Source: a virus
Reading direction: 5' to 3' (one strand)
Virus record (IMG/VR): IMGVR_UViG_3300005827_000088
Coordinates: 1-61,875 of that record
DNA length: 61,875 nucleotides
How positions within the stretch are numbered: the first letter of the stretch is position 1; every line of letters starts with the position of its first letter. This document shows, piece after piece, positions 14,744 through 24,900 of the stretch. A program made the position numbers and the translations under genes. The notes beneath the pieces are model-generated. The model was not told the origin of the DNA. It worked only from the letters and a program-made list of their open reading frames with translations, and ran no database searches.

Positions 14744-14917
14744 ATGAAGCTCATAAGCTGCGACAACTGCGGCGTGGTTCTCGATGCTGACAAGCTGAAG
14801 TTCCCGGAACTGTGGAAGATGGACGAGATTGGCGACGCCGGGGAGTGGGACGGGGAACGCTTCGTTTCCGTTGTGCCTTGCCCGGTGTGCGCCACGAACA
14901 TCCGCGAACCCGAATGA
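14744..14917 (+). CDS. Small zinc-ribbon protein
   Basis: 57 residues from ATG 14744 after ACGGAGGTGCG. Two cysteine pairs, CDNC (6-9) and CPVC (46-49), form a classical rubredoxin-like zinc ribbon. Family and role are unknown. Confidence 0.7.
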   Translation: MKLISCDNCGVVLDADKLKFPELWKMDEIGDAGEWDGERFVSVVPCPVCATNIREPE

Positions 14918-14940
14918 TTCAGGATCATAAGGAGGGCGGC

Positions 14941-15178
14941 GTGGGGAACTACCTTGTACGGCTCACCATCAACGACGACGGGGAGAATATTGAAAACCCC
15001 CGTCTGGTGCCTTGTGGACCCAGGATGCGGGGATGCAGACCGCACACTCTGCGGCGGGGAAGTGTTCGGCGTTGGAGAGGGCGCGGGGCGCGGAGAGGTT
15101 AAGCTCGTGCAGCGCGGCGGGATCACCTGCCCCGTCTGTATCAGGATAATCAAGAGTTTCAAGTCTGTGCGACTTTAG
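14941..15178 (+). CDS. Zinc-ribbon protein, needs a +1 frameshift near 15000
   Basis: GTG 14941 follows an AAGGAGG site. Reading in frame gives 20 sensible residues (MGNYLVRLTINDDGENIENP), then an Arg/Gly-rich tail ending at 15102. Shifting +1 after the CCC codon at 14998-15000 gives VWCLVDPGCGDADRTLCGG and a final CPVCIRI, a clean four-cysteine ribbon, to the stop at 15178 (78 residues in all). Codon use supports the shifted frame. It is either a programmed +1 shift at CCC-C, a mutation, or an error in the C-run. Confidence 0.6.
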
Positions 15179-15210
15179 AGCTAACTACATCTGATCATAA
15201 GGAGGGCGAC

Positions 15211-15348
15211 GTGGACTTGTACGACATTGGGTTTTGGTCGTTCGCCATCTGGTACGACTGCGGCACAGCAATGTACGGGGATGGCTGCGGTGGGTGGGAG
15301 TGGACCGTGTGCTTTGAGGTCTGCACCCTGCCCGGCCTGACCCAATGA
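15211..15348 (+). CDS. Very small Trp/Cys-rich protein
   Basis: 45 residues from GTG 15211, preceded by the same GATCATAAGGAGGGCG module as the gene before. It holds four cysteines and four tryptophans, for example GCGGWEWTVCFEVC. Role unknown; reality rests on the ribosome site and codon use. Confidence 0.55.
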   Translation: MDLYDIGFWSFAIWYDCGTAMYGDGCGGWEWTVCFEVCTLPGLTQ

Positions 15349-15358
15349 CACCTAAGCA

Positions 15359-15447
15359 TTTGTTCTCCCCCGCGGGTTCCGGCCGGATGACGACCGAACT
15401 GCGTGGCCCGTCACTACGCAGGGCCGGATCCTTCGAGGGGGAGCAAA
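15359..15447 (+). ncRNA. Structured RNA element upstream of a small gene
   Basis: Nested inverted repeats: the outer arms TTTG(TT)CTCCCCC (15359-15371) and GGGGGAGCAAA (15437-15447), the middle arms GGTTCCGGCC (15375-15384) and GGCCGGATCC (15422-15431), and an apical hairpin CTGCGT (15399-15404) with ACGCAG (15416-15421). It ends four bases before AAAGGAG of the next gene. It is not a tRNA (no T-arm). It may be a 5' UTR regulatory element or a small RNA. Confidence 0.5.
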
Positions 15448-15462
15448 TAAAGGAGAAACAGC

Positions 15463-15756
15463 ATGCTTGAAATTAACGTCCAATGGAATCCGCTGATGTC
15501 AAAGTTCCAGTGCTATGTGCTCAAGGACGGTGGGTATATCGCATCCCCGCTTTCCCTGGCGAAACTCGACACAGCTGGCTGGGCTGACCCGACAATGGTG
15601 CTGTCTCCGGAGGAGGCGCAGTACATTGCCGATCAGCTTTGGAACGCCGGCATTCGTCCCGCAGGAAGCAAGCAGAGCCAGGGTGCATTCGATGCGCAGG
15701 GACGGCACCTGGAGGACATGCGCTGCCTTGTGTTCAAACACAAGCCGTCGAAGTGA
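15463..15756 (+). CDS. Hypothetical protein, last gene of the rightward operon
   Basis: 97 residues with an AAAGGAGAAACAGC ribosome site. The pattern VQWNPLMSKFQCYVLKDGGY and DPTMVLSPEEAQYIADQL looks like a compact alpha/beta fold. No family is recognised. It is preceded by a strongly structured leader and followed by terminator-like hairpins. Confidence 0.65.
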   Translation: MLEINVQWNPLMSKFQCYVLKDGGYIASPLSLAKLDTAGWADPTMVLSPEEAQYIADQLWNAGIRPAGSKQSQGAFDAQGRHLEDMRCLVFKHKPSK

Positions 15757-15818
15757 CCTCGCAAGCATCATTCCTGTTGACAGGCAAGACCATTTTTTGA
15801 GAGTATGGATTTCTCGCG

Positions 15819-15838
15819 TTGAGCGTTGCCCCGCTCAA
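15819..15838. terminator. Hairpin in the convergent gap
   Basis: TTGAGCG (15819-15825) pairs with CGCTCAA (15832-15838) around six bases. It sits between two convergent operons, directly beside a larger hairpin. Confidence 0.5.
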
Positions 15839-15840
15839 AG

Positions 15841-15885
15841 AAGGCCCCGAGTCTCCGCCTCATCAGCGGATCGACCCGGGGCCTT
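15841..15885. terminator. Probable bidirectional terminator
   Basis: AAGGCCCCG (15841-15849) pairs with CGGGGCCTT (15877-15885), and an inner CCGC/GCGG pair extends the stem. On the minus strand it is followed by CTTCTTTG, on the plus strand by TCGCCATTTCTG. The position between convergent operons fits termination of both, although the T-runs are weak. Confidence 0.65.
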
Positions 15886-15901
15886 CGCCATTTCTGACAC
15901 C

Positions 15902-18900
15902 CTATTCAGCTTCTAAGTCCTTCTTCAACTGCTCCACCTGCTGCGGGGTCACAGTGATGGTGTGGCGCTTCATACCTTCGGTGTAGGCCTTGTGGTACAG
16001 CACCACATTCCGGTACATCTGGTCCTCGGTCTTCTTCAGCATCTCCACACGGCGCCGGCGCGCTTCGTTCGTGTAGTCCGGGTTGGCCTTCGTCTCCTCG
16101 ATCGCCTCGCGGATCTTGGCCGTCGTCACCCTCGTCTTGTGGATCGCGGCCTTCAGGGATACCGCAGCGTAAGCCTCCACATCGTTCTCGGGCAGCTTGT
16201 TCGGGTCATAGTCCTTGCGGTAGATCGACCGCTTGATCTCCTTGAACTCCTCGCCCGACAGCTTCGAGATCTCCATGAACTGCTTGTAGTTCGTGCGCGG
16301 GTCGCGCGCCACGGTGAAGTCCACGCCCAGGCTCTTGATGGTCGCCGTCAGGCCATCCTCCTCGCCCTGCAGCCAGCGCAGCATCTGGCCGACCTGCAGG
16401 GGCTGGGCGTCGCGAATGTTCGCCATGAAGATGGCCGGGAACTGAGAGATGTCCCTGGGGTTCTCGTCGCGCGTGCCCTTGACCAGCGAGAGCGAGCTCT
16501 TGCGGTCAGGATGCTGGACGCTCTTCTTCAGGTCGCTCACGCTCTTGTACGGACGGTCGCGCCAGTCCTGGCCGCTGATGTACGGGGTGATGACGCGCAC
16601 CAGCGGGCTGCCCTTGGCCGACAGGAACCGGCCGAGTTCGAACAGGCGCAGGGGGGCGATCATGAAGCCCGGGAGGTTGAACATGTAGCGCGTACCAGGG
16701 TCGATGTCGATCGGCTCCAGGCCCATGCTCTCGCGCATCTGGTTGACCTTGCGGTACAGACGCGTCACGTCGACCATGGCCCAGCGCAGCCTGGCAGCTG
16801 TGGGCAGGTCGCTCATCTGCTCGCGGTACATCTGGAACGGACCCTCCTCGGAGTCTCCGTTGATGAGCACCTGCGCCAGAAGCGTGGCCGCGGCCGCCGC
16901 GAGCAGTTGCTTCGCCAGGAACACGCGGTAGAACGAATCCCGGCCGGGGGGCGGAGGCATCTCGCCCAAGACCTTGGCGATGACCTTGTCCATGCCCGGG
17001 ATGGCCGCGAACGCAGGCTTCAGCTGGGTGATGGCCCAGTCAGGCGCGAGCATGATGAGGTGCAGGAACTTCGTCAGGTCCGGGTCGCGCCCGGCACGGC
17101 CCAGGTGCTGGCCGCCGAACGCGGTATTTGCGGCGTCCGCCACGATCTCGGCGATCTTGTCGACGTCAGGGGTCCTGCCGCGGGCGATCTCGTGCCGCAA
17201 CTGGTGCATGAAGTAGGTGTAGCCCCACTGGGCCTTGAAGCCAGCGTCGATGGTGGCAAAGAGGAAGTGCTCCGAACGGGAGCGCAGGATCTTCCCCACG
17301 GCTACGGCGTCCGCGGCCTTCTGGGAACCCATGGCGCGGATAAGCGTCTCGAAGATGCCCATGGCCTTGGTCATGTTGTGCCCGGTCATGTCGGCCATGG
17401 TCGGGAAGGTCATGCCCTTGCCCACGAGCTTCTGGATGACGGGGTTGCGTTCCTCGATGAGCTCCAGGCCGCTCAGGATGGCCTTGCGCCAGGACACGGA
17501 GTTCTTGACGCCGCGCAGCATGCCCACGATCCGCTTGGCCGCAGCCTTCTCAGCGACGGCTGTCGGGCGCCCCTTGGCGTCCAGCACGGCCGATCCGTAG
17601 ACCAGGGACCCCAGGATGTCGTGGGGGCCGCCGAAGGTCCAGGAGCGCATCAGGCTCTGGTGATGGAAGAAGTCGCCCAGGAGCATCCATGGCTTGAGCG
17701 TGCCGTTCAGGTACGTCAGGCTCTTGCCCAGGGGCTTGCTGAAGAACTTCCCGGCCTGCGAGGCGGTCATCAGGTTGATGGCGTTCGCGATGGCCGGAGG
17801 GGCGTAGAAGGGCACCTTTTCGAACACGTTCAGGTTCTCGCGGTACTCGACGCGCGCGTCAGTCAGCTGGTCAGCGTAGAGCCTGGCGTCGGCTTCGTTG
17901 TCGAATACGGCCGCGGCGCGCTTGCCCTGGCCGGCGAAGACCGCCCAGGTGACCTCGGGCTGCGTGACGAACAGGCGCCGGGAGTAGTTCCCGATGACGT
18001 CGTTCTTGGCCGCCAGGGTGTCGTTCAGGCCAGGATTGTCACGGATGACCGTCTTCACCGACGCCGTCGGTCTCCACACCTTCAGGGCGGGGGAGCGCAG
18101 CGGAAGCCAGTCGCCGGGGTTCTTCGTCGAGAGCACGCCCACGGCCATGCCGTCCTCGAGGAAGCGTGTGGTCGATGCAATCTTGACCGCGTCGGTCGTG
18201 ATCTCTTTCCAGGAGTTCGTGATGCCGCGGACCTCTGGAGCGAGTTCGTAGCCGTCCTGCATCGCGTCGAGCAGCGTGGGATACTTGCGCCGCATCAGGC
18301 CGGAGGAGAAGGACCGCACCGGGCTGCCGGACGCGCTCGGGGCCCCGGACGATTCCACGGGGCGGTCGTCGGGCGGCGTGAGCTTGCGGAACACATAGTC
18401 CTTGATCGGCTGGCCCTTGAGCTTGCCCAGGCGCTGGAACTCCAGGGTCGTGATGCGGAAGGCCGCTTCCATGTCCTTGTCGACGAAGTCGCGCTGGGCC
18501 GGGGTCAGGTTCTGGGCCTGCTCCAGGTCGCGCAGGAACTCCTGCAGGCGCAACTTGCGGTCACCGCTCCGCTTGCGCAGTTCGGTGGCAGCCCAGGCCT
18601 TGAAGTCGCGGATGCGGTCAGCTGCGGGCATTGGATTTTTGACGTGCGCGGCGTCGCTGTTCTTCAGGTCGCGGTAGATCAGCATGGCCATGTCCAGGCG
18701 CCGGGCCTTGACGGAGTCGTGCGAGACGCCGGCCAGGTCCTGGACCTTCTTCTGGAGATTCTTGAGGTTGACGTTCACGTCGAGCATGGCCCGGTCGTAG
18801 AGCTCGTGCACCTGCAGGGCGAAGGTGCGTTCACCCTCGGTCATGCCCTTCAGTGGGTTCTTGAAGATGGAGAACTGCACCTGGCCCAGGTTTCCGGCCA

Positions 18901-21900
18901 TGTCCGGACGCGTGCGCTGGACACGCTCGCGAAGCGTTTCGCGGTGCTCGCGGTTCAGGGCCTCGTTGACCCTGCGGTCTGCCCTCTCGAAACGCTTGCT
19001 CATGCGGTGTGCACGATTGATGAAGGCCCTGGTCTCGGCGTCCGTCCACTTCAAGGTGTGGCCGAACTTCTCCATGACCTTGCGCAGGAAGTCGCGCACG
19101 GCGGCCACGAAGCGGTCATACCAGCTGCCCTTCTGGTTGGCTTGGCGGGCGAACCACTCCTCGGTCGCCCGGGCACGCCCGTGGCGCGTCTCCAGGTCGA
19201 ACATCCCCCTGTAGTCGCCATTCGCCAGTTCGCGCACGTCGTCTCGGTTGGCTTCGTAGGCCTTGTTCAGGATGCCGTCGATGCGCTCGTTGGCCAGCTT
19301 GAAGCTGCCACCCATGGAGTTGGCGATGTCACGGCGCCACGCATCCACACCGCGATGCAGGTTCTCGTGCATGGCCCCGTCCAGGACGGCCAGGGCTACG
19401 TCCTCACGCCTGAGCATGCGGTCGGCCAGGATGTACATCTTCTTGGTCTGGGGGTCGTAGAGCGCCTCGACCTGGCTGGTGTCCATGGCGCGCTGAATGC
19501 CCATGGAGATCTCTGCCGGCAGGTCGATCCAGGTCGGCACGACCTCCACCATGGTGTGGGGGAACTTGGCCTTCGCGATCTTGTCTACCTCGGCCTGGAC
19601 GTCGGCTACGGTCAGCGTACCCTTCTTTCCCGCTTCGGTCCGGCCCATAGAACTGCTGGGCCTCTGGGTGATGTATGAGGTGCGCTCGACGATCTCGGCA
19701 TCGTCCATGCCTGTCTCAAGCAGGGATTGGCGCATTTCGTCTTCGGTCATCGGCTCGCCGTCAGCCGGATATTTTGCTTCCCATTCCGCACTGCCAGGAA
19801 TCAAGTCGGTGCTCGGAGTATTGAAAGGACCGTCTATCCACTTCCCGTCGGGAGTCTCGTAGAAGCGCATGTCGTCCGCTGCCACAGTCCGGAGACCTTG
19901 CTTCTTCGGTTCCAGGTAGGGCATCCTGTCCGTAATCATCGGGCGGGCTACGGACGGCCACTGGTTTTGGATGGAATCAGCATAGGTTTCGGCCTGCTTT
20001 CTGGTCGGGAAGTAGTCTCCGAGATCTGATGCGTCGACGAAGAAGCGCTTCTTCTGGGCACCCAGTTCTGTAGCGTGATCAGCAACGAAGTCTTCGTAGG
20101 CGACCTTCAGGCCCAGCTTTGACAGTTTCACCGGGTTCGAACGCTTTACGTAGAACGCTGCGATGTCGTCGTTGCTGTAGCCGTTGATGATGCCCAGGCT
20201 GATCGGGGTCTTGGCACTACCCTCAAAGGGCAGATCTTTGCCCGTCGCCTTGTGCACTGTACCGCGTTCGGCCATGGTAACAAATTCATCGAAGGTGGGC
20301 ATCTTCTTGAATATGCCCATGCGACCGCCGTGCAGTAGGGTCAGCCTTTTTTCACCCACTTCCCGCCGACTTTCTTGAAGCCCCGCTTCTCCCAGGACAT
20401 TCCGGCCGCCAACCGCGACAGGCCCTTCGGCTGCGCCTGTTCTTCCGCCAGCTGGCTCGACTCCTCGGGGCGGTACCCGGCTTGCGTCAACATCCGGCCC
20501 AGGGCCTCCGGAGGCAGCATCCCCGCCTTCTCGTACACGGTCGAGATCTCCTGCAATGGATTCGATTTCATCAGCGAACTCCTTGTAGAATTTAGTCGCC
20601 TTGGCTTCCATCGTCGCCAGGCGCAGGTGCCCGAGCAGCATGCTCTGGCGCGCCAACTCAGAGGTGAAACTATCGGAGTGATTGGATTCACGGTTGTGCA
20701 CGTTCTCGTGCAGCAGGGTGTGGACTGACGCCGACCCAAGGATGCGCTCCCTGGATTCGCCGGATTCGACGAGGGCCTTGTACTCATCGGTCTGGATGAG
20801 CGGCTTGTTATTCCACTCACCTTTGGTCATCATGGTGAGCGGGTTGATCGCGATAATCTTCCCCTCTCCAGTCAATCCGGACGGCGCGTGCCATCCATAG
20901 ACCGTATTGTCCAGGGTGATCATCAGCTTTGTGTTCGCGCCAAGGTTCGCGCTGTCGATCATCGCCTTCCAGGTGGAGAGCAGCTTCCCGTAGGATGCAA
21001 AGAACTTTTCATGATTTTCCACCACCTCGCGCGCGCCCTCGACGTCCGGGTACGAGGCCTTGGGGATCAGCACTGGAGTCCCACCCATCACTGGAGCCTT
21101 GGCGATCATCTCGCGGAACTCGGCCACGCGCTCGTCGGTCGCGTTTTTATTGAGCTTCTCTACGTAGTCCTTAATGACCTTGGCGATCTTGTCGCCGACT
21201 CCGGACATCACCACGGTCCGGTTCTTCAGGAACGGGTATTGCCCATGCTCAGGTTCGTGGGTCTTGGTGAAGTCAATCGCCACGCTGAAGTCTGGCTTGA
21301 TGTCGGCTCCAGGTATTCCGATGCCGTTGATGTAGTCGTACTGATCCTGCTTGAGCGCCGGAAGCGGCATACCCTTGCTGTAGACCTGGGCATGGATGAT
21401 GAACTGTCCTCCGAACATCTTCCTTGCAGGCAAGTCGCTCTTAACGAAGTGTACGGTGGCCCTGTTTTCTCCGTCGACGATCTCCACTGAAGGCGTGACT
21501 TTGGGCATGTCGCTCAGGAGGGTTGACTGGTATTCCTTGACCCTGGCGAACATCTTTTCGCCGTTCTCGTCGGCCGGCATCCAGTCGTTGTACCCGTAGT
21601 CGCTCGAACCCTTTTCGGAGTAGTCGTTGATCCCATGAGCAGTGACTTTCAGATTCTTGGTGCGCAGGCCCTTCGCGTATGTCAGCATGGCTGACTCGAA
21701 TGTGCTGGCGTCGTCGTAGTAGATGCCCTCTTCGGATACCCCGGTAGGCATCGTCGCCACGAACATGGTCCCGCGTTCTCCATCCAGGGCGTCCCTGGTG
21801 ATGACGGGGAAATCCCCATCCATGAGTTCGTCGCGGGTTGCCGTAATCTCGGTCGTCTTGCCGCCCTTGGTGGTCCTGACGAACACGTTCTCGGGGTAGA

Positions 21901-24900
21901 ACAGGAAAGCGACCTTAGCCATGCCATAGCCGCCGACGTTGTCTGTCCCGCCCTTGCCCTTGGCGCCGATGGCCAGGAACTTCGTCTTGACGTCCTTGGC
22001 CGTCATGCCAATGCCGTTGTCCTTGATGCCGACCTTGAACGTCTTGTCCTCAGTGCTGCGGATATCGAGAGCTACCTCGACATGCGCATCCTTGGGCCAC
22101 TTGGCATCAATGAGCGAGTCGATGGAGTTCTGGAACAGTTCGCTCACGACGGTGCGCGCCGGGTTCTGGTTCAGGATGTCCTTGCTCAGGATGCGCTTGA
22201 TGAGGCGCGGATCGGTGACGACCTTGGCCCTGCTGGTCTTGGAGAACTGCAGCTGATGTTCGAACTCCAGCTTCCCGTCAACCTCGTGGAATGCCACGCG
22301 GCCGCCTGGGACATCCTGGAAGTAGACCAGGCCGCCGTAGGGCGAGGCTTCCATGTCGTAGCCGTCGCGGCCGTATGCCACACCCTCAGCCATGGCTCGG
22401 GCCAGCGCGACGCGCTCCGGGCCTGATACGCTCGCCCCGGACCGTGCCAGGTCGGCCAGGGCTTCCGGGCTTTCCAGGGCCGACTGGACGGTGGGGACTT
22501 CGGGCTTGCGCTCCGCAGGCGCGCTGGGGGCCTCGTAGCCGCCCATGATGTCTTCGATCACCACACCTTCGGCCGGCGCGTCGAAGTCGAAGGCCTCGAT
22601 GTCGGTGCCCATGCTTGGGATCTTCCCGCTGACCACCGCACCCATGTCCTGCATGCGGCCGCCGACCTTCGCCGCTATGGTGCGCTCGAAGTCGTGGTCG
22701 AGGAACAGCCAGCGCACTTCGGACGGCTTCAGCATGCCCAGGCGCGTCACGCGGCCCAGGACCTGCTTCATCACGGTCGCGGTCCAGGGCATGTTCAGGC
22801 CGATCAGCACACGCTCCGGGTCGCCCGGGCGCCTGGAGTGCAGGGACAGGCCCGTGCCGCCTTTCGCCATGGTCGCCACGAGCAGGGGCTTCTTGTTGTC
22901 CAGCCACTGATCGAGATCCGCATTGGCCGCGTTCTCCGTGCGGTCCCCGGTGAAGATGGCGGTCTTGTCTGCGCCAACTCCATTGACGATGCGGGCCACG
23001 GTGCTCTCCAGCGACTCGTCCAGCCCGGCCTCGTGCAGGGCCTGGGCAACAGCCATCTGGAAGCGCGAGTACGGAGGCTTGCCGGCGTCGCCGCCCATGG
23101 CAGACTGCTCGGCAGCCCAGTCGCGCATGACCTCGGCCATGCCCGGGTAGTCCTTCCCGCTGATCTCTTTCTTAGCCCTGGTCTCGACGAAGATCACGGC
23201 CTGCTTGCCCTGGGCGATGACGTCCTTGGCCTCGGCCACGGCCGCGTCGACCTTGGCGTCCTCCATGATGCGCTTGAGCGTGTTCGTCATGTACCCGGCC
23301 AAGTTGCGCCTGAGCGTGCGGTCCGCCCCAGCGTCCTCGATGGCACGCATCATGGCCTCAGAGAAGTTGTCTGCCAGGGCGACGTTCGCGTCCGTAGGGG
23401 GCACGCTCTTGAGTTCGGTCGTCACCATACCCGGCTCGAGCTTCATCTCGCGCTGGGCCAGCATGCCCTGCTTCTCCAGCCACTGCCTGGCGGCCATGGC
23501 GTTCTCGTTCTGCTTCTGGCGCTCGGCCGGGGTCTGCCCGCGTTCCCATTCAAGGATCTGCTTCTCGCGGCCGCCCTTGATGCGGATCTTGCGCTGGCCG
23601 GCGCCGAACGCCAGGGCGAAGTCGCTGAACGGCGTTCCGCTGATGGCGCGCCCCAGCCCGGTCATTCCTTCGAGCTGATCGAACACGCCGCTCGCTGCGA
23701 TGTACCCCATCTGCGTCGGGTTCTCAAAAGGTGTGGCGGACGCCATGATGTTGAACTTGGCGCTCTTCATGTACTTCTGGCCCAGGTCGGCCCGGGCGGC
23801 TCCGCTCTCTTCGCCGGCGTCGGAGGTGTTCTTGACAGAGTGGCCCTCGTCCCAGGCGATGACGGCCCCGTCGATCTTGATGTCGGAGACCTTCTTGCCC
23901 GCGTGGATCTGGCTCATGTCGGTGTAGGTGATGAACTGCAGGCGGTCATTCAGGCCGAACGGTTCGATGTCGGCCTTGATCTGTTCGATCAGGCGGCGGT
24001 TCTGGGTCACCCAGACGAGCGGTCCCACATGGTTGCGGGCTATCTCCTTGAGTGCGCCGGCGATGACGAAGGTCTTGCCCATGCCGGGGTCGCTGGCCAG
24101 GACGAAGGCGTTCTTGCCGGTTTCGAATGCGGACTTGATCTTTCCGATGTCCGCGACCTGAGCGTCCAGGACATCCTGCGGGATGGCCCCTTCGCCCTTC
24201 TGGATGAGGGATCTCGTCTGCTTCCCAACCAGGTTTTGAGGATATTCAGGAGCGATGCTCGGGAACAGGTCGAGCTTCTGGCGCAGGGCCTTGATCTGGA
24301 TGCCGATGCCCTCGCCGGCCAGGCCTCGACCGCCGACCTTGGTTGGCTCGGCTTCGGGCTTCGGGTTCAGCTTTCCCTTGAAGTCTTCGTACTTCGCGTC
24401 TCTGGCGGAGTTCGCCTGCTCAACAGCTGCAGCAAGAGCGGCCGTGGGATCACCGTCAAACGCACGCCATACCTTGCCGCCGAACTTGACGCCGGGCAGC
24501 GCCTTGATGGCGTCTTTGTTGTCGTAGGTCTTGCCGGAAATCTCCCAGTAGGGCTTGCCGGTCTTCTGCGAAACCTTCTCGGTAACGACCAGGCCGGCGT
24601 CCTTGAGCGTCTTGGACACGACGGGCTTGGGCTTCTGCGGTTCGGCCGCGGGCTTGACGACGCCGGGATCCTTGGCCGGGGCGACAGGGGGCTTCACCTC
24701 GGCCTTGCCCTTCAGCTTGAGCCACTGGTCAGGCGTCTTGACTCTCACCTCATCAAGGGTGAGCTTGCCGTCGGTGTAGGCCTGGGCCACGGCATCGTCG
24801 TACTCGGCCTTCTTGGCATTCCAGGCCTTGAGGTCGCCGCTCTTGACTTCCTTGCCGCCGACGATCTGTGGCGGACTGGGCTTCGGCCCGGCGAACTCGC

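Noticed and set aside
15359-15447. Structured element considered as a tRNA or tmRNA-like gene
   Set aside because: Neither strand shows a T-arm with TTCRANY loop or a proper anticodon arm.
15770-15820. Promoter-like TTGACA at about 15778 in the convergent gap
   Set aside because: The only -10-like hexamer lies 21 bases away, and no suitable gene follows on that strand.
15962-19678. A 1,238-codon open frame on the plus strand opposite the giant ORF
   Set aside because: It is Arg/His/Leu/Val-rich without motifs, has no matching ribosome site and arises from the GC-rich third positions of the minus-strand gene. The minus frame has clear domain motifs.
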